DNA of 37,497 nucleotides from Bryobacteraceae bacterium (GTDB taxonomy: Bacteria; Acidobacteriota; Terriglobia; Bryobacterales; Bryobacteraceae). Made by a program: the position numbers and the translations under genes. The notes beneath the pieces are model-generated. The model was not told the origin of the DNA and searched no databases. It saw only the letters and a list, made by a program, of their open reading frames with translations. This document shows, in pieces, positions 1 through 7,112 of this stretch. The stretch is from NCBI GenBank assembly GCA_025980665.1, contig JAICXC010000043.1:1-37497 (forward strand). The letters are read 5' to 3'. Numbering within the stretch: the first letter of the stretch is position 1; each line of letters opens with the position of its first letter.

Positions 1-1
1 C

Positions 2-457
2 GCGGGGGTCGGATTCGGGAATGCGGGCGTGCATCTGCCGCACGGAATGTCGTATCCCGTCTCCGGCAACGTGAAGAGTTACCGGGCTCCCGGTTACGTT
101 AGCGATCATGCTCTCGTGCCCCACGGGTTCTCGGTGATCCTGAACGCGCCTGCGGTCTTTCGCTACACGGCTTCAGCGAATCCCGAGCGGCACCTGGAAG
201 CCGCGCACGCCCTAGGCGTGGACGTTTCGCGTTGCCAAGCCGCCGATGCCGGCCGCATTCTATCCGAGCGCATCACCTGGTTTATGCGGCGCCTGAAAAC
301 ACCCAATGGGCTGCGCGAGATCGGGTACACATCCTCGGATATTCCAGCGCTGGTGGAAGGAACGCTACCACAGCATCGCGTGACGAAGCTGTCGCCGCGC
401 CCCGCCGGTCCCGACGAGTTGGGGAAACTTTTCGAAGAGTCCCTTAGCGCTTGGTAG
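2..457 (+). CDS. Iron-containing alcohol dehydrogenase / hydroxyacid-oxoacid transhydrogenase-like, C-terminal part
   Basis: The reading frame is already open at the window edge, so only about the last 151 residues are present. The visible start of the frame, GVGFGNAGVHLPHGMSYPVS, matches the metal-binding C-terminal half of group III iron-dependent alcohol dehydrogenases. In that family the histidines of a GxxHLPHGMSYP-type stretch help bind Fe2+ or Zn2+, and the Pro-Ile/Val-Ser-Gly-like continuation is typical of the HOT (ADHFE1-like) branch, which moves hydride between a hydroxyacid and an oxoacid. The C-terminal helical part (SERITWFMRRLKTPNGLREIGY) also fits this fold. The in-frame GTG at 29 is inside the conserved region and is not the start. 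It converges on the methyltransferase gene, with 3' ends overlapping by 14 bp. The exact substrate cannot be read from this fragment. Confidence 0.82.
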   Translation, partial: AGVGFGNAGVHLPHGMSYPVSGNVKSYRAPGYVSDHALVPHGFSVILNAPAVFRYTASANPERHLEAAHALGVDVSRCQAADAGRILSERITWFMRRLKTPNGLREIGYTSSDIPALVEGTLPQHRVTKLSPRPAGPDELGKLFEESLSAW

Positions 458-935
458 CCACAAGTTCCGCGACCGCACGATGATGCTCCGAATCGGTCGA
501 CTTGCCTTCGTAGGAGTGCAGGATCTCCCAGTCATCGAAGTATCGCACGAGTTCCCCCGGCTGCACTCTAAAAAGCGACCGTTCATGCCCCGGCTCCATC
601 AGGAGCACAATCACGATCGCGACCCCTCCAGGCTTTAGGCCACGCTTGATGGGCTCGAACAGATCGCGCTGGAGGTAGAGGCACACTACGATCAGGTCCC
701 AGCTTGCTTCGGCGATCGGGAACTCGTGCTTTTCCAAATCCGCGACGCGGGCGTCGATCGCAGGGTGGCTCTTCTGAAGACTTTCGATCGCCGCCGCCGA
801 CCTATCCACGGCCGTCACTCGCCAGCCATGCTCGGCGAGCCACACCGCGTTGCGACCGCTGCCGCACGCCAGATCCAGCGCACGGCCGGGCTGGAATGCC
901 TGGGCTGTTTCCACCAACAGGGTCGTTGGAACCAT
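444..935 (-). CDS. Class I SAM-dependent methyltransferase
   Basis: A 163-residue protein with a Rossmann-type SAM-binding core. Motif I is ALDLACGSGRNAVWLAEHG near residues 19-37, followed by an acidic strand end (VTAVDRS) expected to hold the ribose of SAM, then a post-I Asp (ARVADLE) and LKPGGVAIVIV as motif III. This resembles the small TehB/UbiE-like methyltransferases; the methyl acceptor is not evident. I chose the ATG at 935 because the longer frame to 1079 only runs antisense-free over ribE coding sequence; the ATG lies 5 bases after the ribE stop, which suggests co-transcription as the last gene of the ftsY-ribD-ribE series. There is no obvious link to riboflavin synthesis beyond position. 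Confidence 0.85.
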   Translation of the reverse strand: MVPTTLLVETAQAFQPGRALDLACGSGRNAVWLAEHGWRVTAVDRSAAAIESLQKSHPAIDARVADLEKHEFPIAEASWDLIVVCLYLQRDLFEPIKRGLKPGGVAIVIVLLMEPGHERSLFRVQPGELVRYFDDWEILHSYEGKSTDSEHHRAVAELVATKR

Positions 936-939
936 CGCG

Positions 940-1518
940 CTATCTGCGTGCCAGCAATTTCTCGACGTGTTTTGCCAGCACATCCACCTCGACGTTGAGG
1001 CGAGTGCCGACATGAGCCTGGCCGATGGTCGTGTTCGCGAATGTGTGTGGAATGATGGTGACGCCGACCACGTCCCCATCCATCGCGGCGATGGTCAAGC
1101 TGATCCCGTCGAGCGTCACCGAACCCTTCTCGACCAGATACCGGTCGAGCGATTTCGGCACGCGCACCTTCAGCCACCAGTTGCCGTCCCCAAGTTCGTC
1201 GAGCGCCACGACTTCCCCCGTCGCATCCACATGCCCCTGCACAATGTGTCCGGATAGTCTGGTCGCCGGCGTCACGGGCCTCTCGAGATTCACGCGCGAG
1301 CCCGCCGCGAGATCGCCCAAATTACTTCGAGAAAGCGTCTCCGGGGCAAGATCCGCCGCGAAACTCTCCCCGGTGACCGTCACGGCCGTGAGACATACAC
1401 CGTTCACTGCTATGCTCGCGCCGATCGAAAGATCAGAAAGCACGGTCGAGCAGCGAACTTCCAGCTTTGTACCGGCCTCCACAACTGCGCCCAACTCTTC
1501 GACGATGCCGGTAAACAT
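940..1518 (-). CDS. ribE: Riboflavin synthase, alpha subunit
   Basis: A 192-residue protein that converts two molecules of 6,7-dimethyl-8-ribityllumazine into riboflavin and a pyrimidine product, the last step of riboflavin biosynthesis. It begins with the hallmark MFTGIVEELG and contains the two tandem lumazine-binding (Lum_binding) barrels: the first has VNGVCLTAV, the second repeats it as LDGISLTIA. The family works as a cytosolic homotrimer. The ATG overlaps the ribD stop codon (TGATG), so translation is probably coupled to ribD. The length is close to the usual 200-220 residues, slightly short at the C-terminus. No FMN riboswitch is visible ahead of this operon. Confidence 0.96.
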   Translation of the reverse strand: MFTGIVEELGAVVEAGTKLEVRCSTVLSDLSIGASIAVNGVCLTAVTVTGESFAADLAPETLSRSNLGDLAAGSRVNLERPVTPATRLSGHIVQGHVDATGEVVALDELGDGNWWLKVRVPKSLDRYLVEKGSVTLDGISLTIAAMDGDVVGVTIIPHTFANTTIGQAHVGTRLNVEVDVLAKHVEKLLARR

Positions 1519-2630
1519 CAGTCGCCGCGCTCCACCCAGGCTTCGACGGCAAACTCGTCCTTGGCAATCGAATGGAGCTTCAAGTCGCGAAACCGGATCG
1601 CATCCTTGCGGCGGCGGCGTCCCGCACCTCCCGCTACCGGCAGGGACTGCGTGCCACCTAGAATCTTCGGCGCGTAATAGAAATAAATCTTGTCGGCGAT
1701 GCCCGATTCGAGCGCACTCCAATTCACCCGGCTGCCCGCTTCGATCATCAATGACAAATATTTTTCACGTGCCAGCAGTTCCACCACACCCTGCAGGCTG
1801 GCCCTGCCATCGGAGCGCTCCAGGACTTCGACGCGCAAACCCATGCTCTCAAGACGCCTCCGCCGGTCGGCCGACGCCGCTGACGTAGTAACCACTAATA
1901 CATCGCTGTTACAGGAAGTCGCCAAGTGCGATTCGGACGGGATACGCAGCTGCGAATCGAGTACGATCCGCAAAAGAGGCCGGCTACGCTCTAATCCCGA
2001 GCGATCCGTGAGCCGGCAATCGTCGGCCAGCACCGTGCCGATGCCGGTGAGAATCGCATCCGACCTGTGACGCATGGTTTGCACATGACGGCGCGCTGTC
2101 TCGCTGGTGATCCATCCTGGTGTATATCCAGGAGAGCCATCCTCCGGCGCCGCGATTTTTCCATCCAGCGTCACCGCCGATTTCAGTGTCACCAGCGGAC
2201 GCCCGGTGCGCATGAAATGAATAAACGGTTCGTTGATCTCCGTGGCCCGCGCCGCGAAGTCCCCTGCCAGCTCCACTTCGATGCCCGCGTCCCGCAGACG
2301 CATAAATCCGCGGCCCCGCGTCTGCGGATTCGGATCTTCCATGGGGGCGACTACCTTGCGCACCCCCGCTGCCAGAATCGCGTCGATGCACGGCGGCGTT
2401 CGGCCATGGCTCGCGCAGGGTTCAAGCGTCACATACAGAGTGCCGCCCCGCGCGCGCTCCTGAGCTTCCTCCAGCGCCAGCACCTCGGCGTGCTTCAATC
2501 CGGCCCAGGTATGGAAACCGCGGCCCACCACCTCGCCGTCGCGCACCACCACTGCGCCTACCGCAGGGTTGGGTGAAGTCGCTCCCCACCCGCGAGCCGC
2601 GAGGTCCAAAGCCTCTTCCAGATGATTCAT
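1518..2630 (-). CDS. ribD: Bifunctional riboflavin deaminase/reductase RibD
   Basis: A 370-residue cytosolic enzyme for the second and third steps of riboflavin synthesis. The N-terminal cytidine-deaminase-like domain (about residues 1-140) shows the zinc site His47-Ala-Glu49 (KHAEVLAL) and the paired cysteines Cys72 and Cys81 in LEPCASHGRTPPC. The C-terminal half (about 150-365) is the NADPH-dependent reductase, with LVTLKSAVTLDGKIA and IEAGSRVNWSALE near its start and end. The ATG at 2630 puts MNHLEEALDLAARG first, as in other RibD proteins. A TTG eight codons upstream overlaps the ftsY stop (TTGA) and is a possible alternative start. The gene follows ftsY and is coupled to ribE. Confidence 0.95.
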   Translation of the reverse strand: MNHLEEALDLAARGWGATSPNPAVGAVVVRDGEVVGRGFHTWAGLKHAEVLALEEAQERARGGTLYVTLEPCASHGRTPPCIDAILAAGVRKVVAPMEDPNPQTRGRGFMRLRDAGIEVELAGDFAARATEINEPFIHFMRTGRPLVTLKSAVTLDGKIAAPEDGSPGYTPGWITSETARRHVQTMRHRSDAILTGIGTVLADDCRLTDRSGLERSRPLLRIVLDSQLRIPSESHLATSCNSDVLVVTTSAASADRRRRLESMGLRVEVLERSDGRASLQGVVELLAREKYLSLMIEAGSRVNWSALESGIADKIYFYYAPKILGGTQSLPVAGGAGRRRRKDAIRFRDLKLHSIAKDEFAVEAWVERGD

Positions 2631-2650
2631 AGTAGGACCGGCGAGGCCGG

Positions 2651-3619
2651 TCAATCAAACAAGGATGCCACGAAGTTGGCGGGCTCGAAGGGCAGTAGGT
2701 CGTCCAACTGTTCGCCCACGCCGACGTAGCGGATCGGCAAGCCCAGCTCGCGCGAGATTGCCACCACCACGCCGCCCTTGGCCGTTCCGTCGAGCTTGGT
2801 GAGAATAATGCCGGTGACCTCGGACGATTCGGTGAACTTACGCGCCTGCTCCAACCCATTCTGACCGGTGGTCGCTTCGATCACCAGCAAAACCTCGTGC
2901 GGAGCTCCGGGAATCACACGCGCAGCCGTACGGCGCATTTTCTGCAACTCCGCCATCAGGTTCTCTTTCGTGTGCAACCGTCCAGCCGTATCGACAATCA
3001 CGTAATCGATCTTGCGGGCTTTGCCGGCCTGCAGAGCATCGAACATCACTGCGCTCGGGTCAGATCCGGGTTGCTGCCGGATCAGATCTACGCCGGTGCG
3101 CTGCGCCCATACTTCCAGCTGTTCGATAGCGGCGGCGCGAAACGTGTCGGCGGCGCAAAGTAATACGCTGCGTCCTTCCGATTGCAGGCGGCGGGTCAGC
3201 TTGCCGATTGAAGTGGTCTTGCCGGCCCCATTCACGCCCACCACCATGATGACGGCAGGCGGTTCCGCGACCTGGGGCAGCGGCCGTTCCGTCGCCTCCA
3301 GCACTTCCAGCAGGTATTGGCGGATCAAGCCTTTGAGTTCGGCGGCGTCACCAACCAAGTGGCGCGCGACGCGCTCGCGGATTCGCTCCAGGATTTCAGC
3401 CGTCGTTTTCGAGCCGATGTCGGCGGTGATCAACGCGTATTCCAGCTCCTCCAGAACCTCGGCGTTGATCTCCTTCCGGCCGCTGACGGCGTCTTCGAGC
3501 TTCTCCATCAGTCCGGCGCGCGTTTTCTGGACGCCGGCCTTCAGACGCTCTAGTAGGCTAGATTCTTTAGTTGCGCTCGGTTCTTGAGAAGGCGAAGACC
3601 CGAAGAGGGTTTTGAACAT
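2651..3619 (-). CDS. ftsY: Signal recognition particle receptor FtsY
   Basis: A 322-residue GTPase that docks the SRP-ribosome-nascent chain complex at the inner membrane. It has a short N-terminal acidic/charged extension (about 40 residues, so a minimal A domain), the helical N domain, then the G domain: P-loop GVNGAGKTTSIGKL near residue 130, the DTFRAAA box, VDTAGRLHTKENLM (G3) and TKLDGTAKGG (G4). It ends with the conserved ISRELGLPIRYVGVGEQLDDL. The ATG at 3617-3619 gives MFKTLFGSS, which resembles the amphipathic FtsY start; the in-frame extension to 3799 overlaps another gene antisense and lacks any conserved character. Downstream ribD starts 20 bases after the stop, so the two are probably co-transcribed. 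Confidence 0.96.
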   Translation of the reverse strand: MFKTLFGSSPSQEPSATKESSLLERLKAGVQKTRAGLMEKLEDAVSGRKEINAEVLEELEYALITADIGSKTTAEILERIRERVARHLVGDAAELKGLIRQYLLEVLEATERPLPQVAEPPAVIMVVGVNGAGKTTSIGKLTRRLQSEGRSVLLCAADTFRAAAIEQLEVWAQRTGVDLIRQQPGSDPSAVMFDALQAGKARKIDYVIVDTAGRLHTKENLMAELQKMRRTAARVIPGAPHEVLLVIEATTGQNGLEQARKFTESSEVTGIILTKLDGTAKGGVVVAISRELGLPIRYVGVGEQLDDLLPFEPANFVASLFD

Positions 3620-3635
3620 GCGGCAGCTGAAACGG

Positions 3636-4379
3636 CTATGGTAGCCTGAACTCCACCCTTCGGTCGCGATTAATTTGTTCGCTGAACCGCGCGTCCACGC
3701 TAGACAGCGGGGCCGTTTTTTCCTCGTGCTCACGAGTGGTGTAGTGAAGCTGATCGCCGTCGACCGTATAGGAAAGCGCGGCCCGGATGGTGTGGTCATT
3801 AAACGCGATCAGGTAATAGTCCGCGGCACGATAGAAGGATCCTGACGACGTTCCGGCGCTGGGCGATCCGATGTTCTGATTGATCACCGTCGGCGGGGCA
3901 GGTTGTGCCTGCTGAGCTTGTGTCGCGTATCCTATGTAGTTCCCGTAATACCCGTTGTCGTAATAGCCGCCGTCATAATAAGGCGCGCCATAGTACGAGT
4001 CGTAATAATACGGATCGTACGAATACGGATAGTAGGCATAAGGATAGTAATAGGGGTAACCGCCGTAGCCGAAACCCAAATAATAGTTCGAGTAGAAGCG
4101 GCCACCGAAGAATCGAGTGTTCCCGAAGCGCCCGCCGACGAAGTTATTTCCGCGAAACCCACCGCCTCCGCCGCGAAACGCTCCTCCGCCTCCACCACGA
4201 AAAGCGCCTCCGCCGAAGGAGCCTCCGCCACGTGAAACCGAACCGCCTCCCATGCGCGCTCCTCCGCCGGAGCGAGCACCGCCGCCACCGCCACGGGCAC
4301 CGCCGCCTCCTCCGCCACGAGCGAAGGCTAGCGCGGGAATCACCGAGATCAAGATTACGGCTCGCAGGAGTTTAGTCAT
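3636..4379 (-). CDS. Gly-rich and Tyr-rich exported protein, function unknown
   Basis: A 247-residue protein with a clear signal peptide (charged start MTKLLR, hydrophobic core, cut near AFA-RGG). Residues about 22-75 are almost only Gly with Ala, Arg, Ser and Phe. Residues about 90-145 are Tyr/Pro/Asp/Gly-rich with YYY and YGG-type units. The C-terminal 75 residues are a compact non-repetitive domain (FYRAADYYLIAFNDHT through RRVEFRLP), similar in style to small exported domains that follow low-complexity linkers in acidobacterial proteins. Its ATG follows a good ribosome site (GGAG 8 bases upstream). The low-complexity region suggests a surface, adhesive or matrix role, but this is inference. 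I do not recognise the C-terminal domain. It lies upstream of ftsY on the same strand. Confidence 0.85.
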   Translation of the reverse strand: MTKLLRAVILISVIPALAFARGGGGGGARGGGGGARSGGGARMGGGSVSRGGGSFGGGAFRGGGGGAFRGGGGGFRGNNFVGGRFGNTRFFGGRFYSNYYLGFGYGGYPYYYPYAYYPYSYDPYYYDSYYGAPYYDGGYYDNGYYGNYIGYATQAQQAQPAPPTVINQNIGSPSAGTSSGSFYRAADYYLIAFNDHTIRAALSYTVDGDQLHYTTREHEEKTAPLSSVDARFSEQINRDRRVEFRLP

Positions 4380-4410
4380 GCTACTCTCCTTCTCTCAGTG
4401 TACCGCCAAT

Positions 4411-4923
4411 CTATTGGCCGGCTGCGGCTTGCTGGCCCTCATCGGCCGACGGTCCGTACAGTCCCGGAACCGGAATGCCATTGAGCCGGAAATACACCGT
4501 CAACTGTGCCCGATGATGAATCACGTGGTTCATGATCATGCTCCGGTATACCGCGATCCGCGGCATGCTGAACATCGCGTTGCCACCAAACTTAAGCGAC
4601 CATTCCTGCATGAGCGCCTGGTCCCCCGCCGCTGCGAGCGCAGCCCGCGACCCGGCCACGTTCTTGTCAAACGTATCGAGGAGTTCCTTGCGGGAGGTTG
4701 CGAGAAAGGGCTTGAAATCCGGCGGAATGTCGAGTTCGAGAGCTTGCATCATAGAGGGCAGCCACCCCACCATTTCGGCGATGTGGCTCGCCAACACCCC
4801 CATCGACATCGACTTTGGATTGGGTTTGTAATCCAACTTGTCCTCGGGGACCCGTTCCAGGGTTTTCCGGGTGTTCGCCATCTCGTGATCCAGCTCCGGC
4901 AATAAAGATTGCGCGATGCTCAT
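4411..4923 (-). CDS. DinB-family four-helix protein
   Basis: A 170-residue protein of the DinB/YfiT-type four-helix bundle superfamily. The family's metal triad is suggested by one His in LASHIAEMVGW near residue 47 and two in MNHVIHHRAQLTVYFRLNG near residues 130-140, the characteristic last helix. Members bind Ni2+ or Zn2+; several are thiol-dependent S-transferases, but most are uncharacterised, so the reaction here is unknown. The start is supported by a strong ribosome site, GGAGG (complement of 4932-4936), about 9 bases before the ATG. It is divergent from the kinase gene across 75 bp. The C-terminal tail after residue 158 is Gln/Ala-rich and probably disordered. Confidence 0.88.
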   Translation of the reverse strand: MSIAQSLLPELDHEMANTRKTLERVPEDKLDYKPNPKSMSMGVLASHIAEMVGWLPSMMQALELDIPPDFKPFLATSRKELLDTFDKNVAGSRAALAAAGDQALMQEWSLKFGGNAMFSMPRIAVYRSMIMNHVIHHRAQLTVYFRLNGIPVPGLYGPSADEGQQAAAGQ

Positions 4924-4938
4924 GAATGTATCCTCCAG

Positions 4939-4969
4939 GAAGATTGTACCCGACCAGCACGAAGATTGT
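4939..4969. repeat. Direct repeat GAAGATTGT, two copies 22 bp apart
   Basis: GAAGATTGT occurs at 4939-4947 and 4961-4969 in the divergent promoter region between the DinB-type gene and the kinase gene. The 22-bp period is two DNA turns, which puts both copies on one helix face, as expected for a dimeric regulator. This is seen directly; a regulatory role is inference. Confidence 0.4.
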
Positions 4970-4998
4970 GGCTAGCGCCTGAGCTAAAATCGAAACAA

Positions 4999-6714
4999 GT
5001 GCAACAAGTCGGGCGATACCAGATCGTATCCGAATTGGGTCGCGGCGCCATGGGAATTGTTTACAAGGCACTCGACCCCGCCATTGGACGCACCATCGCG
5101 ATCAAAAGTATCCGGCTTCAGGATCTGACAGATGAGACCGAGCGATCCCGGCTTCGGGAACGGCTATTTCGCGAGGCACAGTCCGCCGGGATCCTCTCCC
5201 ACCCCAACATCGTCACCATCTACGACATTGCCGAGGAGAACGGCATGGCGTACATCTTCATGGAGTTTGTCAACGGGCCGCCGCTTGAAAGAATGCTCAA
5301 GGTGGACCAGACGCCGGATAAGGAAACTCTCCTCAGCATCTTCCGCCAGACGGCCGCCGCGCTCGATTACGCCCACAAAAAAGGCATCGTTCACCGCGAC
5401 ATTAAGCCTGCCAACATCATGATCCATGAAGACGGCACCGCTAAGATCACCGACTTCGGCGTGGCCAAAATCATGTCCCAGCAGATGACTCTCTCCGGCA
5501 CCATGATGGGAACGCCCAGTTACATGTCGCCCGAGCAGGTGCAAAGTACCGCCATCACCGGCGCCGCCGATCAGTTCTCGCTGGCCGTGATCGTGTATGA
5601 AGCTCTGACGGGCGAGAAACCCTTCGCGGCGGAGTATATGCCGACGTTGCTGTACAAGATCGTCCGCGAAGACCCACTGCCCCCGCAGCGCTTGAATAAT
5701 ACGCTGAGCCCGCAGGTGGAGCTGGTTCTGACTAAGGCGCTGGCGAAACTCCCGGGAGACCGCTTCGAGAATTGCACCGAGTTCATCAACGCGCTGACCA
5801 CCGCCTGCAACGCCAATCCCGACTGGACTCCTTTGCCGCGCGGCCAGAGTCCCAATATGCCGACTGCGGGTTCGCGCGATGACCTCACGGAGACGCTCGC
5901 CGACACTCGCCCGCTGCCCCCAGACGCTGCAGATGACGATGCGACGCGAGTCGCTCCTGTGCCGCCCCCCATTCCGGATTCTGCTCCGGTAGCGGCTTCG
6001 GTTGCGCCGCCGGTTATGGCTCGCGTTCCTGCGATCGAGCCCGAGGGGAGTCACACACTGCGCAATGTCCTGCTGAGTGTTGCCACCGTCGCAGTGATGG
6101 CATTGGTAGTGATTGTCGCCACGCAAAAGCCAGGCGCACAGCATGAGACCCCTGCGGCTACTGTACCGGTTCCTGATTCACAACCTGCCCCGGTAGATCC
6201 CGCACCGGCGCCTGCGCCGGAGGCGACCTCCGCGGAACCGGATCCGCAAACACAGCAGGTCCAGAAGGTGGCAGCGGCGCTACCCCCAAAGCCATCTGTT
6301 CCGAAAGAGGGTACGTTCCAACTGACTACATCGCCTAGTGGCGCTACCGCAACGTTCGATACATCGGGAATCGAATGCACCACTCCTTGCAATCTCACAT
6401 TGCCTGCCGGACGTCACGTTTTCATTTTGCGCCACGCAGGATTCCGCGAGACACAAAAGATCATCAATATTCCGAATGACACTGGTCTGATCGTGGAACT
6501 GATTCCGATGACCGGTACCCTCAACCTGGTCACCGATCCCCCCGGATTGACGATTCTCATCGACGGCCGCGAGCATCCGCAGAAGACGCCCGTGAGCTTG
6601 ACGCTTCCCATCGGCGCCCACAAGATTCAGGTAATCAAAGGGAGTGAGCGGCAGGAGTTGCAGATCGACCTCGCCGACGGCCAGTTCCTCTCCAAGACCA
6701 TTTCCTGGCAGTGA
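4999..6714 (+). CDS. Membrane Ser/Thr protein kinase with C-terminal PEGA domains
   Basis: A 571-residue Hanks-type (PknB-like) kinase. The kinase domain covers about residues 7-270: Gly loop GRGAMGIVYKA (14-24), catalytic Lys36 in AIKSI, HRDIKPANI with catalytic Asp134, DFG at 152-154, and SPEQV in the activation segment. A Pro/Ala-rich linker follows (about 285-350), then one membrane helix (LLSVATVAVMALVVIVA, near 360), a second Pro-rich stretch, and two PEGA-like repeats (FQLTTSPSGATATFD and LNLVTDPPGLTILID) near the C-terminus, probably outside the membrane. This is the usual kinase-inside, sensor-outside layout. The GTG at 4999 gives VGRYQIVSELGRG; the longer TTG start at 4909 would overlap the divergent gene. 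There is no Shine-Dalgarno sequence, but TAAAAT lies 8 bases before the GTG. Confidence 0.93.
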   Translation: MQQVGRYQIVSELGRGAMGIVYKALDPAIGRTIAIKSIRLQDLTDETERSRLRERLFREAQSAGILSHPNIVTIYDIAEENGMAYIFMEFVNGPPLERMLKVDQTPDKETLLSIFRQTAAALDYAHKKGIVHRDIKPANIMIHEDGTAKITDFGVAKIMSQQMTLSGTMMGTPSYMSPEQVQSTAITGAADQFSLAVIVYEALTGEKPFAAEYMPTLLYKIVREDPLPPQRLNNTLSPQVELVLTKALAKLPGDRFENCTEFINALTTACNANPDWTPLPRGQSPNMPTAGSRDDLTETLADTRPLPPDAADDDATRVAPVPPPIPDSAPVAASVAPPVMARVPAIEPEGSHTLRNVLLSVATVAVMALVVIVATQKPGAQHETPAATVPVPDSQPAPVDPAPAPAPEATSAEPDPQTQQVQKVAAALPPKPSVPKEGTFQLTTSPSGATATFDTSGIECTTPCNLTLPAGRHVFILRHAGFRETQKIINIPNDTGLIVELIPMTGTLNLVTDPPGLTILIDGREHPQKTPVSLTLPIGAHKIQVIKGSERQELQIDLADGQFLSKTISWQ

Positions 6715-6729
6715 GCGCTTCAGTCCTCG

Positions 6730-6900
6730 ATGGGTCGGGCAAGCAGTAGAATCCGCAGCCAGCCGGAAGGCTGGGTAGCCGAGATCCCGGCAATACCCGG
6801 GTGCCATGCGCTCATGCTCACGTTCGAACTGATTTCGGAGGAATACGGGGAGAGGAAACAGCCGCTCCCGGTAGACACCACCGAGATCGTTCATGTCTAG
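6730..6900 (+). pseudogene. hicB: hicB-like antitoxin remnant with internal deletion
   Basis: An open frame of 56 codons. EGWVAEIPAIPGCHALM is a good match to the N-terminal strand-loop of HicB antitoxins, which normally reads GWVAEIPaLPGChaxGxT. FELISEEYGERKQPLPVDT matches the usual C-terminal end of the same fold. The helix that should lie between them (T-x-E-E-A...) is missing, as if about 15-20 codons were deleted in frame after CHALM. Its stop overlaps the start of the hicA remnant (ATG at 6893), the usual arrangement for a toxin-antitoxin pair. The call rests on motif recognition and adjacency; an intact short variant cannot be excluded. Confidence 0.62.
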
Positions 6901-7107
6901 CGCCCGTTCGGGCGAATTCCAGCGAGCGGCCAGCAAACTCGGTTTCCGAAGAACCAGGCGAACAGGCAGTCAGGAGCGATGGATTCATGCGGATGGCCGC
7001 GCTACTACATTCCGATCCAAGGCGGTCGCCAAATCGGGCCGCCACTCTTCTATCGGATATTAAAGCAACTTGGGCTCACGGAAAGAGAGTTCGAGCAGCC
7101 GCGGTAG
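6893..7107 (+). pseudogene. hicA: hicA-like mRNA interferase remnant, frameshifted
   Basis: From the ATG at 6893 the frame reads FQRAASKLGFRRTRRTGSQE then RWIHADGRATT, which resembles the double-stranded-RNA-binding-like HicA fold; the family's catalytic His (usual GSH) is Gln here (GSQ). At about 7007-7010 the match moves to another frame, IPIQGGRQIGPPLFYRILKQ then LGLTEREFEQPR and stop at 7105-7107, the conserved HicA C-terminal half. One missing base near 7009 restores a single protein of about 71 residues. Intact HicA cuts mRNA and is held by HicB; this copy is probably dead through both the frameshift and loss of the catalytic His. It abuts the rpoD 3' end. Confidence 0.68.
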
Positions 7108-7112
7108 TGCCG

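Noticed and set aside
2631..2650. FMN riboswitch for the rib genes
   Set aside because: Only 20 bases separate ftsY and ribD, with no room for such an element, and none is seen upstream of ftsY.
3900..4330. CRISPR-like or minisatellite array
   Set aside because: The repeats are codon-level Gly and Tyr runs without regular units or spacers, inside a real gene.
4117..4905. Plus-strand Pro-rich frame over the Gly-rich and DinB genes
   Set aside because: The Pro runs are simply the complement of the Gly codons; the rest is antisense to the DinB gene.
5164..6144. Minus-strand frame across the kinase gene
   Set aside because: Antisense to the conserved kinase domain, His/Gly/Arg-rich, no recognisable motif.
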